NCBI RefSeq assembly: GCF_022129445.1
Contig: NZ_JADQAQ010000001.1
Span: 38,562 to 102,561, forward strand
Direction of reading: 5' to 3'
DNA: 64,000 nucleotides
From: Photobacterium sp. Ph5
GTDB taxonomy: Bacteria; Pseudomonadota; Gammaproteobacteria; Enterobacterales; Vibrionaceae
The position numbers were made by a program, and so were the translations under genes. The notes beneath the pieces were generated by a model that did not search any database, was not told where the DNA came from, and was given only the letters and a program-made list of their open reading frames with translations. This document shows, one piece after another, positions 55,005 to 64,000 of this stretch (the stretch's first letter is position 1; the number at the start of each line of letters is the position of its first letter).

Positions 55005-56141
55005 ATGAATAAAAAATTTTTACGCAGCTTAAGTGCACTTTGTTTGTTTTTTTCATGCTATAGCTCAGCCCAGTGGGTTGAAGTAACAGGTGAAGCGGTT
55101 ATTTTAGAAAGTGAAGAAACAGCACGTGTTAATGCGCTCGAAGATGCGGTATATCAAGCAATGAAGCATGCTGGCGGTGAAATCGCAACACTTACGTCAT
55201 TAAAACCTTATTTCGCAGAGCCTAAGCAGCAATATCGATTTAGTGGCAATGAGATCCGCAATGTAACAGTTCTTGAACAAAAAAAAGCAGGCGGCAAAAT
55301 GTATGTCACCAGCCGTATCGATATTTATCCATCGGAAAAAAGTTGCCACAAGACCCAGTATAAAAAAGGCGTTCTATTAGGAAGCTTTTCAATTACAGAG
55401 CCACAACAAGCAGCAATGGGCAGCGTGTATAAAATAGGCACTGATTTCGCTTCAATACTCGGTAAACAAATCCAAAAACGTTCACAAAGCTTTATTGTTA
55501 CCGGAAAAACTACCGTCCCTTTTAGTGCAACCCAAGCATCCGCAATGACAATGCTAGCTGAAGATCACGATGCGCAATATTTAATTGGCGGTGAAATAAC
55601 AGATTTAACCGCCACTCTTGATGAGAAATCGAGAAAAAAAGATCAAGTCAATCGCCAGTTTGCGGTTTCATTGGAAATAATGGACGGTAAAACAGGTGAG
55701 ATAATCTACCAAAATAGCTACCGTGAAATTGGGTTATGGCCGTTTTCTCGCTCAAGCCATGTAGATACCAAATCAGCACGTTTTTGGGTTTCACCTTATG
55801 GACAGAGCATTCAACGGATCAGCCAAAATATGATGCTCGATATTGAAAGTGCACTCTCTTGCCGAGCCAGCCTCCCTGAAATCATCAACATCCATAATAA
55901 TGTTGCACAAATGAACGTTGGTCGTGTTCATGGCGTAAAGCAAGGTGATAAATTAAAGCTTTGGCATAGTGCAGGGTTTATTGATCAGAAAGGTATACCA
56001 CGGAATCGTATGGTTGATACAAAAATTAGCTTAACCGTTGATCGTGTTTATGAAAAGTCAGCAGAACTTATTGTCAATCAACCAGAATTAGCAGCAAGCA
56101 TTCAACCTGGTGATTTACTAACCAAGCAGACGCGACGTTAA
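55005..56141 (+). CDS. flgT: FlgT, H-ring protein
   Basis: FlgT forms the H ring needed for outer-membrane penetration and stator support in Vibrio. The 378-residue precursor has a signal peptide (about 1-22, SLSALCLFFSCYSSAQW). An N-domain follows (VEVTGEAVILESEETARVNA, LEDAVYQAMKHAGGEIATLT), then a middle domain (ITEPQQAAMGSVYKIG, ADLTATLDEKSRKKDQ-like stretch) and a C-domain (VGRVHGVKQGDKLKLWHSAG). Length fits the family. It precedes tRNA-Arg by 46 nt. Confidence 0.96.
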   Translation: MNKKFLRSLSALCLFFSCYSSAQWVEVTGEAVILESEETARVNALEDAVYQAMKHAGGEIATLTSLKPYFAEPKQQYRFSGNEIRNVTVLEQKKAGGKMYVTSRIDIYPSEKSCHKTQYKKGVLLGSFSITEPQQAAMGSVYKIGTDFASILGKQIQKRSQSFIVTGKTTVPFSATQASAMTMLAEDHDAQYLIGGEITDLTATLDEKSRKKDQVNRQFAVSLEIMDGKTGEIIYQNSYREIGLWPFSRSSHVDTKSARFWVSPYGQSIQRISQNMMLDIESALSCRASLPEIINIHNNVAQMNVGRVHGVKQGDKLKLWHSAGFIDQKGIPRNRMVDTKISLTVDRVYEKSAELIVNQPELAASIQPGDLLTKQTRR

Positions 56142-56187
56142 GAGTATTCCCTTATATTTTTAAAAATATACCGTATAATACCTAAAT

Positions 56188-56264
56188 GCTTCCTTAGCTC
56201 AGATGGATAGAGCGTCCCCCTCCTAAGGGGAAGGCCGCTGGTTCGACTCCAGCAGGGAGCGCCA
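56188..56264 (+). tRNA. tRNA-Arg (CCT)
   Basis: A full cloverleaf is readable: acceptor GCTTCCT/AGGGAGC, anticodon stem TCCCC/GGGGA with loop CTCCTAA (anticodon CCT), T arm GCTGG-TTCGACT-CCAGC, and an encoded CCA end. It decodes AGG, as argW does in Escherichia coli. TATAAT at 56174-56179 ends only 8 nt before the first base, so the primary transcript would have almost no leader. Confidence 0.96.
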
Positions 56265-56275
56265 TATTTATCGAA

Positions 56276-56308
56276 GGCTTAGCAGTTTTTAATTGCTAAG
56301 CCTTTTTT
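56276..56308 (+). terminator. Terminator after tRNA-Arg
   Basis: GGCTTAGCA and TGCTAAGCC form a perfect 9-bp stem with a 9-nt loop, followed by TTTTTT. It ends the tRNA transcript 12 nt after CCA. Confidence 0.92.
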
Positions 56309-56632
56309 GTTTCAGATAAATCATGTGTAGCTATAGGTGTAGTTAGCTATACGATATTGGATTTTTTATTTATAGCTTCATGTTCACATCAATGGATACT
56401 GCTATAAATTAGTTGCTTCATCTCACCAATAATCATTACTTTATTAAAAAATGAATCTATCGCTATACATTTAAAACTCCATATTTACTGTTTAAAATCA
56501 ATCTTATTATTTTAATTTACTCTCTATTTGAAACATAACGTTACAATATTTGAACGTTGTTTTTTATTATTTTCGGTTTATACTGCCTGCAATTCATAAC
56601 TACCATGTTATGCGCTTGTTTAGGATATTATT
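56309..56632. other. 324-nt intergenic region upstream of the repeat protein
   Basis: No coding sequence is seen. A possible sigma-70 promoter, TTGTTT-N16-TATACT, lies at 56557-56584, about 50 nt before the ATG at 56633. The rest is AT-rich without recognisable structure. Confidence 0.6.
56557..56584 (+). promoter_or_regulatory. Possible sigma-70 promoter of the repeat protein gene
   Basis: TTGTTT and TATACT are separated by 16 nt. The -10 box is good and the -35 box is partial. Confidence 0.4.
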
Positions 56633-57172
56633 ATGAAAATGAAATTAGCATCTCTTATTGTATCTGCCGCTCTTCTTGCTCCAGCAGCAGCTATGGCTAA
56701 CACACCGGTTCAGCTTTCAGTTCCTGGCGTAAACCTACCATCAGGTAACGTTACAGGTGTTCGCCTAAATGCTCTATATGGGCATACCGCTTCTGTAACA
56801 GGTGTAAACTTCTCATTATTAGGTCTTTCAGATATTGATACATTCAAAGGTCTAAACTTTGGCCTAGCATTTGGTGTGAACCGTACTCGTTCTATGATGA
56901 CAGGTCTTGAGTTTGGCCTTGCAAACTGGAATGACGGTAATGCTAAAGGTGCTGATTTTGGTGCCGTTAACTATACTGCAGGCAACTTTACAGGTGCACA
57001 GTTCGGTACGTTTAACTACGCAGGATCATTAAATGGTCTACAGTTTGGCTTAGTAAACGCAACCGATCATATTAATAAAGGTATTCAGATCGGCCTAATT
57101 AACTACGATAAGTCTGGTACTTTCGTTAGTAAGAGCCTACCTGTATTCCCTATTGTAAATGCGCGATTCTAA
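56633..57172 (+). CDS. Exported FG-repeat protein, LA_2272-like surface repeats
   Basis: I do not recognise a named gene. The 179-residue precursor has a clear signal peptide (about 1-23, LASLIVSAALLAPAAAMA). The mature part is a run of short repeats of the form GxxFGxxN: GLNFGLAFGVN, GLEFGLANW, GADFGAVNYTAG, GAQFGTFNYAG, GLQFGLVNAT, GIQIGLINYDK. This matches the surface-repeat pattern known as LA_2272. The predicted fold is short beta strands with turns. The C-terminal Phe (VNARF) would fit outer-membrane insertion, which is speculation. It has its own terminator. Confidence 0.8.
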   Translation: MKMKLASLIVSAALLAPAAAMANTPVQLSVPGVNLPSGNVTGVRLNALYGHTASVTGVNFSLLGLSDIDTFKGLNFGLAFGVNRTRSMMTGLEFGLANWNDGNAKGADFGAVNYTAGNFTGAQFGTFNYAGSLNGLQFGLVNATDHINKGIQIGLINYDKSGTFVSKSLPVFPIVNARF

Positions 57173-57191
57173 GATTTCGCTTTAACAATAA

Positions 57192-57221
57192 AGAGCCTCG
57201 CTATAATGCGGGGCTTTCTTT
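57192..57221 (+). terminator. Terminator after the repeat protein gene
   Basis: AGCCTCGC and GCGGGGCT pair over 8 positions, including one U-G wobble, around a 6-nt loop, followed by TTCTTTT. Confidence 0.8.
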
Positions 57222-57246
57222 TAAGTGGCAAATTTTAGATATAAAA

Positions 57247-57269
57247 AAACCTCGCATAAAGCGAGGTTT
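57247..57269 (-). terminator. Terminator after tRNA-Ala
   Basis: AAACCTCGC and GCGAGGTTT form a perfect 9-bp stem with a 5-nt loop. On the minus strand it ends in a run of T just after the tRNA, and it could work in both directions. Confidence 0.85.
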
Positions 57270-57275
57270 AAAATT

Positions 57276-57351
57276 TGGTGGAGCTAAGCGGGATCGAACC
57301 GCTGACCTCTTCGCTGCCAGCGAAGCGCTCTCCCAGCTGAGCTATAGCCCC
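57276..57351 (-). tRNA. tRNA-Ala (GGC)
   Basis: The minus strand folds into a standard tRNA: acceptor GGGGCTA/TAGCTCC, D arm GCTC-AGCTGGGA-GAGC, anticodon loop with GGC in CTTCGCTGGCAGCGAAG, T arm GCGG-TTCGATC-CCGC, and encoded CCA. A tRNA-Ala(GGC) gene near gltX is also found in Escherichia coli (alaWX). Confidence 0.97.
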
Positions 57352-57491
57352 AAAACAGAATCAAGATAAAACGCTTTTAATTTTCAGTCAATAACGAAAT
57401 ATAGAAGAGTTTCATTCTGTGATAAGCTACGCTTTTTTGATATTAAAAGAATAGAAAACAGGTTGTGATCTACTCTTCTTAAAATCGCTGA

Positions 57492-58916
57492 TTATGCGTT
57501 TGCTTCACGCTCTGCAATAAATGCTAATGCCATTTTGATACGAGCTACAACACGCTCTTTACCAATAAGCTGCATAACAGCATCAACAGAAGGTGACTGA
57601 CCTTGACCTGTAACAGCTACACGTAAAGGCATACCCACTTTACCCATACCTAGCTCAAGTTCTTCACACACTTGTGCAATAACGGCATGAAGGTTTTCTG
57701 TTGTCCACTCATCAAGTGCTTCAACTTTAGCAAGTGCAAGCGCTAATGCTTCTTTGGCAACAGGACGTAAGTGTTTTTTCGCCGCGCCAGCTTCAAACTC
57801 ACTAAAGTCTTGGTAGAAGTAACGAGATTGTTCAGCAAGTTCGATCAATGTATTACAACGCTCACCCACTAGCGTGATCACATCTGTAATAGCAGGACCA
57901 TTTTCAATAGAAATTTCTTTCTGATCTAAGTGCCATTGTAGGTACTTAGCAACATATTCAGGCTCAGCTGTTTTGATGTAATGGTTGTTTAGCCATAATA
58001 GTTTGTCAGTATTAAATGCAGATGCTGACTTACTTACTGACTCTAGGCTAAATAGATCAATCATCTCTTGTAGTGAGAAAATCTCTTGATCGCCATGAGA
58101 CCAACCTAGACGAACTAAGTAGTTCAGTAGTGCTTGTGGCAGGTAACCATCATCACGGTATTGCATTACACCTACAGCGCCATGACGCTTAGATAATTTC
58201 GCGCCATCATCACCTAGAATCATTGCACAGTGTGCAAACTCAGGTACTGGTGCACCTAGTGCTTTATAGATATTAATTTGACGAGGCGTATTGTTAATGT
58301 GGTCTTCACCGCGAACAACTTGAGTAATACCCATATCCCAGTCATCGATAACCACACAGAAATTGTACGTTGGGCTACCATCTGTACGACGAATGATAAG
58401 ATCATCAAGCTCACTGTTCGCAATTTCGATGTGACCACGGATTTTATCATCAAAAACTACCGTCCCTTCTTTAGGGTTACGGAAGCGAATACAGAATGGT
58501 GAATCTTCTGTCGCAGCGGCATTAGCTGCAACAATTTTAGGGTGGTTTGCATCGTAGCGAGGTTTAATGCCTGCCGCCATTTGCTCTTCACGAATTTCGT
58601 CAAGAAGCTCTTTCGGACAGTAACACTTGTACGCTTTGTCTTCTGCTAGTAGTTGATCAACCACTTCGTTATAACGATCAAAACGCTTAGTTTGGTAGTA
58701 AGGACCTTCATCCCAGTTAAGCTCTAACCACTCCATACCTTCCATAATCGCGTCAATAGCTTCTTGAGTTGAACGCTCTAGATCCGTATCTTCAATACGA
58801 AGTACAAACTCGCCGCCCATATGTTTAGCGTATAACCATGAGTAAAGTGCAGTACGAGCACCGCCTACGTGCAAAAAGCCAGTTGGACTTGGTGCAAAAC
58901 GAGTTTTAACCGTCAT
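57492..58916 (-). CDS. gltX: GltX, glutamyl-tRNA synthetase
   Basis: GltX charges tRNA-Glu. The 474 residues carry the class I HIGH-type motif in [20 protein letters not shown] and the KMSKS-type motif in [33 protein letters not shown] (GVDD/EDHI region) is present too. The four-Cys zinc loop of E. coli GltX is not evident, as in other Vibrio GltX. The length is normal. No strong terminator is seen between gltX and the tRNA-Ala gene, 140 nt downstream. Confidence 0.98.
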   Translation of the reverse strand: MTVKTRFAPSPTGFLHVGGARTALYSWLYAKHMGGEFVLRIEDTDLERSTQEAIDAIMEGMEWLELNWDEGPYYQTKRFDRYNEVVDQLLAEDKAYKCYCPKELLDEIREEQMAAGIKPRYDANHPKIVAANAAATEDSPFCIRFRNPKEGTVVFDDKIRGHIEIANSELDDLIIRRTDGSPTYNFCVVIDDWDMGITQVVRGEDHINNTPRQINIYKALGAPVPEFAHCAMILGDDGAKLSKRHGAVGVMQYRDDGYLPQALLNYLVRLGWSHGDQEIFSLQEMIDLFSLESVSKSASAFNTDKLLWLNNHYIKTAEPEYVAKYLQWHLDQKEISIENGPAITDVITLVGERCNTLIELAEQSRYFYQDFSEFEAGAAKKHLRPVAKEALALALAKVEALDEWTTENLHAVIAQVCEELELGMGKVGMPLRVAVTGQGQSPSVDAVMQLIGKERVVARIKMALAFIAEREANA

Positions 58917-59024
58917 TGGAATTACCTTATGAATGAAGGACTACACAGTAAGTACTACTGTGTCTTATCTAATGAGGAGTATTTTAGCACTGTGGGGTAA
59001 ATCTACAATATTTGAGGAGTAATG

Positions 59025-59047
59025 AAGAGAAAATCCGTTTTTCTCTT
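59025..59047 (-). terminator. Possible terminator after the small secreted protein gene
   Basis: AAGAGAAAA and TTTTCTCTT pair perfectly over 9 bp with a 5-nt loop. The stem is AT-rich and the T-run is mostly within it, so efficiency is uncertain. Confidence 0.45.
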
Positions 59048-59062
59048 AAATAAGAAACAACT

Positions 59063-59281
59063 TTAAAAAATAACTTTACCACCAATATGTTCACAATAGT
59101 AACGAGGTACATATTTTGATTGCATGTGACCTGAATTATCACTAACAACACATCTATAAATATTCATTGCTGGTGCGCCGCCTCCATTTCCCATTGCTCC
59201 TCCTGCACAACTTTCGGCAGTAGCAAGGCTAGAAAAAGCAGATAAAATCAGACCAATAATAAACATGGATATTTTTTTCAT
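59063..59281 (-). CDS. Small secreted Cys-containing protein of unknown function
   Basis: I do not recognise it. From the ATG at 59281 it has 72 residues, and GGAG lies 8 nt upstream; an earlier start at 59350 would bury the signal peptide. The signal (about 1-22) is MKKISMFIIGLILSAFSSLA. The mature part is about 50 residues with three Cys (ESCAGG, YRCVVSD, YYCEHIGG) and a Gly/Ala/Asn-rich middle. One disulfide with one free Cys is likely. It is alone between gltX and the porin. Confidence 0.7.
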   Translation of the reverse strand: MKKISMFIIGLILSAFSSLATAESCAGGAMGNGGGAPAMNIYRCVVSDNSGHMQSKYVPRYYCEHIGGKVIF

Positions 59282-59378
59282 TACATTCGCTCCATAGTAA
59301 ACAACATATGTAACAAATATAAATATAGTGCTTTTTTTGTTATCACTCACTCTAGTTGATAAAGTTCTTAAAAAAAAG

Positions 59379-59406
59379 AAAGCCAGTACTTTTCAGCACT
59401 GGCTTT
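59379..59406 (-). terminator. Terminator after the porin
   Basis: AAAGCCAGT and ACTGGCTTT form a perfect 9-bp stem around a 10-nt loop, then the minus strand reads CTTTTTTTT. Confidence 0.92.
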
Positions 59407-59424
59407 TATTCGAAACTATTTTTC

Positions 59425-60825
59425 TTATTTAATACCGAATGGCATTGTTAAGATAAGTTTAAAGTCTGTTTCGTCATTGAATCCGTTAGAGTATGCACCC
59501 CAGTCACCAGCATTTGTGTCATTGTAGTACTGAGTGTAGTACATGCTGATATTTGCATCTTTAAGAGCACCTGTCTGAATTGCGTAGTTAGTAAATACAC
59601 TAAATGCGTATTCTTTCAATTCATCAATACCAGCTTGCTCAGATTTAGCACCGAAACCATATGCAGCACTAATACCAGCATTTAAGCCTGTTGCACCGAT
59701 ATCAGCGAAGTCACGAGACATCGAACCAAATAGTGCTAACTCACCATCATGGTTGTAATCAGAACGGTTATTCCACCAAATATCATACGCACCATTTGAG
59801 CCGCCATATTGCTCTGTTAAACGGTATGCGAAGTTACCGACAGTATTTCGTTTCTCCGTTGAGTCAGCCATTGTGTACGTAGTTTCTGCACGGAACGAGT
59901 ATGGGCCTGATGCAAAGCTAGATAGGAATGCTAATTGGAATGCAGTGTCATCATATTGGTTCTTATCATCAATCATGTAAACTTGAGGAGACCAGTATAA
60001 ACCACCTTCAGTAGTACCTTTAACTTTAATATGAGCATTCTTACGATCGCCATCAGTTAAACCACCAAATGCGGCATCAATAGATACACCATTAGCTAAT
60101 GTATAACGTGCACCAACAGAGTAAATTTCACCTACATCTTTACCTGCACCACCCCAGAATGAGCCGTCATTAAACTTATATGTATCCTTAAACCATGGAG
60201 CTTTGTACTCATCTGCGAATACAGCACCTAATGCTAAGTCACCAAAGTTCAAGCCAACTTCACCACCACGGTAAGTACCAGGAGCAAATGACCAGTTAAC
60301 ACCAAGAGTACTTGGAACTGATGGCTGGAAATAACCTAATTTAGCGTTTACATTCTCACCAAACTTAAATTTCAAATTAGCTGTTGAATATGAAACACCA
60401 TTATCAGTTTTGTAGCTATCACATGATGTAGCTCCATAAGGAGAGTCACAGTCAAAGAAATTCATCTCGTGTTCGAATGAACCACCAGTATCCTCGCCAG
60501 CCCACATATCAAATGTAGAGTAAACAACTAAATCTAAACCTACAGTATTTGCAATATAACCAGAATTGAAACCTAGGTTTGCAAATACTGAACCATGATC
60601 TAAGTTAGTTACTTTAGAAGTATCATTACCTTGATCGTCTTTACCAGCACGGTCACGAGCACGCATGAAGTAGTTAACATTACCGCTGATTTTTGATTCA
60701 CTAAAGAATGCAATTTCATTATCAATGATATCTTGAGGAACATCTTGCTGTGCCATTGCTGGCATTGCTACTGCGCCTAACATTGCTGCTGTTAAAGCAG
60801 AAACTTTAAAAAACTTTGATTCCAT
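59425..60825 (-). CDS. chiP: Outer-membrane porin, probable chitoporin ChiP
   Basis: The 466-residue precursor starts at the ATG at 60825, after TTAGGAG, with a signal peptide ending AVAMPAMAQQ. A start at 60906 would precede the signal with an unlikely extension. The body is an OprD-like beta barrel rich in aromatic and Gly residues (NLKFKFGENVNAKLGYFQPS, GTYRGGEVGLNFGDLALGAV). In Vibrio cholerae a porin with this position next to ligA (VC0972) is the chitoporin that takes up chitin oligosaccharides. The last residues are MPFGIK, without the usual final Phe. A CRP-like site and a palindrome lie upstream. Confidence 0.8.
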   Translation of the reverse strand: MESKFFKVSALTAAMLGAVAMPAMAQQDVPQDIIDNEIAFFSESKISGNVNYFMRARDRAGKDDQGNDTSKVTNLDHGSVFANLGFNSGYIANTVGLDLVVYSTFDMWAGEDTGGSFEHEMNFFDCDSPYGATSCDSYKTDNGVSYSTANLKFKFGENVNAKLGYFQPSVPSTLGVNWSFAPGTYRGGEVGLNFGDLALGAVFADEYKAPWFKDTYKFNDGSFWGGAGKDVGEIYSVGARYTLANGVSIDAAFGGLTDGDRKNAHIKVKGTTEGGLYWSPQVYMIDDKNQYDDTAFQLAFLSSFASGPYSFRAETTYTMADSTEKRNTVGNFAYRLTEQYGGSNGAYDIWWNNRSDYNHDGELALFGSMSRDFADIGATGLNAGISAAYGFGAKSEQAGIDELKEYAFSVFTNYAIQTGALKDANISMYYTQYYNDTNAGDWGAYSNGFNDETDFKLILTMPFGIK

Positions 60826-60940
60826 GGAATAAACTCCTAAAAGATATAAGCTGTTTACCTGTAACCTGAATGGTTGGCCGCCGAAGGCTACAAGTAAATC
60901 TCCCATATGTTAGCCGAATCAATTCGACCAATTCATATTT

Positions 60941-60952
60941 TTTCGTTCGAAA
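60941..60952. promoter_or_regulatory. Palindrome TTTCG-TT-CGAAA upstream of the porin
   Basis: Two 5-nt arms around TT lie 116-127 nt before the porin ATG, next to another palindrome, CGAAT-CA-ATTCG (60915-60926). The half-sites recall NagC/Mlc-type operators, and NagC controls chiP in enteric bacteria. This is an inference from pattern only. Confidence 0.35.
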
Positions 60953-61062
60953 TTGAACTTTATGTAACTTCGCTATTAAGACTACTTTCGCAGCGCAAAA
61001 CATCAATAAGAACTTACTTTCTTGTGTTAAAAATTTGATTCAGTGCAAACTTTCCGGCCTAT

Positions 61063-61078
61063 AGTGATCTAGCTCAAA
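61063..61078. promoter_or_regulatory. Possible CRP site upstream of the porin
   Basis: AGTGA-N6-TCAAA matches 8 of 10 core positions of TGTGA-N6-TCACA. CRP control is reasonable for a chitin-related porin. The site is about 240 nt from the start codon. Confidence 0.35.
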
Positions 61079-61299
61079 TGTTTTCAAACGCTCATCACTA
61101 AAAAAAATAACCATTTAAAAACAATACGATATGGTGTTACCAGTGTGTATGTGTGACCCTGATCGTATTTTGATATTTCATTAACATAAGCTAATTTTTT
61201 TGATTAACAGATTATTTACATTATTATTTTTAAACGCAGAACAACACCGATTAACTACATTGATCACACAGCTCTATACACTGTTTCATTTAATTCATA

Positions 61300-61330
61300 A
61301 AAAATCCGCCCAAAAAATGAGCGACTTTTT
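61300..61330 (-). terminator. Probable terminator after ligA
   Basis: AAAAAGTCGC and GCGGATTTTT pair with one mismatch and one wobble around an 11-nt loop on the minus strand. The T-run is partly within the stem. Confidence 0.55.
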
Positions 61331-61365
61331 TTGTAACAAGATTTATCAAACCTATAAAAAAGATC

Positions 61366-63384
<2,019 letters not shown>

Positions 63385-63473
63385 CTACCTGACATATCTT
63401 GATAGTTTCTGCCAAAACAACAGTCTATCGATAACAAAATAATTAAGACTATTGCCTAAATTTAAATAAAAAA

Positions 63474-63494
63474 CAGGCCCCTTAAAGGAGCCTG
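63474..63494 (-). terminator. Terminator after zipA
   Basis: CAGGCTCC and GGGGCCTG pair over 8 bp with one U-G wobble and a 5-nt loop on the minus strand, followed by TTTTTT. It separates zipA from ligA, 95 nt before the ligA ATG. Confidence 0.8.
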
Positions 63495-63522
63495 CTCATT
63501 AATGTCTTCATCTTTTTAAAGA

Positions 63523-64000
<478 letters not shown>

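Larger units (their letters stand above)
60826..61365. other. 540-nt intergenic region between ligA and the porin
   Basis: It contains the ligA terminator (61300-61330), a CRP-like site (61063-61078) and two short palindromes (60915-60926 and 60941-60952). No coding sequence is credible. I cannot point to a clear -35/-10 pair for the porin. The long leader region suggests complex control. Confidence 0.6.

Noticed and set aside
56188..56308. tRNA-Arg as an integration site (att)
   Set aside because: No integrase, no direct repeat of the tRNA 3' end and no foreign gene block follow it in the window.

Overview
The window looks like a chromosome segment of a marine gammaproteobacterium of the Vibrionaceae, probably Photobacterium or a close relative. 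The basis is the AT-rich composition, Vibrio-type polar-flagellum genes (flrABC, flaI, flgOPT, parC/parP), and the order flgT - tRNA-Arg - gltX - porin - ligA - zipA. Species cannot be fixed from sequence alone. No insertion sequence, prophage, CRISPR array or rRNA was seen.

Layout. 1-1256: the start of a cytochrome c maturation operon on the minus strand (ccmA, then ccmB running off the left edge). 1372-2544: a plus-strand pair, a FliK-like protein and a free-standing FlhB C-domain protein. 2548-15386, minus strand: flhA-flhF-flhG-fliA-cheY-cheZ-cheA-cheB-parC-parP-cheW and a DUF2802-like protein. This block couples polar flagellum placement and number (FlhF/FlhG), late sigma factor, and the polar chemotaxis array with its ParC/ParP positioning system. 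15739-28629: fliEFGHIJ and fliKLMNOPQR-flhB, building the MS ring, C ring, ATPase and export gate. 28682-32928: the regulators flrC, flrB and flrA. 33203-41742: fliS, flaI, fliD, flaG, one flagellin, flgL and flgK. 41978-42166: an unrecognised 62-residue gene. 42264-50011: flgJIHGF and flgEDCB. 50164-56141: cheR, cheV, flgA, flgM, flgN, flgP, flgO and flgT. The window closes with tRNA-Arg(CCT), an exported repeat protein, tRNA-Ala(GGC), gltX, a small secreted protein, a chitoporin-like porin, ligA and the 3' part of zipA.

Regulation is readable by eye. Eight sites fit the sigma-54 rule GG-N10-GC: upstream of flhA, fliK, flrB, flgK, flgF, flgB, flgO and flgT. Two sites with identical CTAAAG-N14-GCCG architecture fit sigma-28, upstream of flagellin and flgM. 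This fits the known Vibrio hierarchy: FlrA plus sigma-54 drives flrBC, FlrC plus sigma-54 drives hook-basal-body operons, and FliA drives flagellin and flgM.

Most of the window is well-understood flagellar biology. The parts most worth a second look are: the FliK-like/FlhB-C pair, which begins where true FlhB is cleaved; the 62-residue gene inserted between flgJ and flgK; a threefold repeat in the CheA linker; enlarged surface regions in flagellin, FlgK and FlgE; the palindromes upstream of the porin; and a (GAGCCA)n tract encoding Glu-Pro repeats in zipA. No clearly new system was found.
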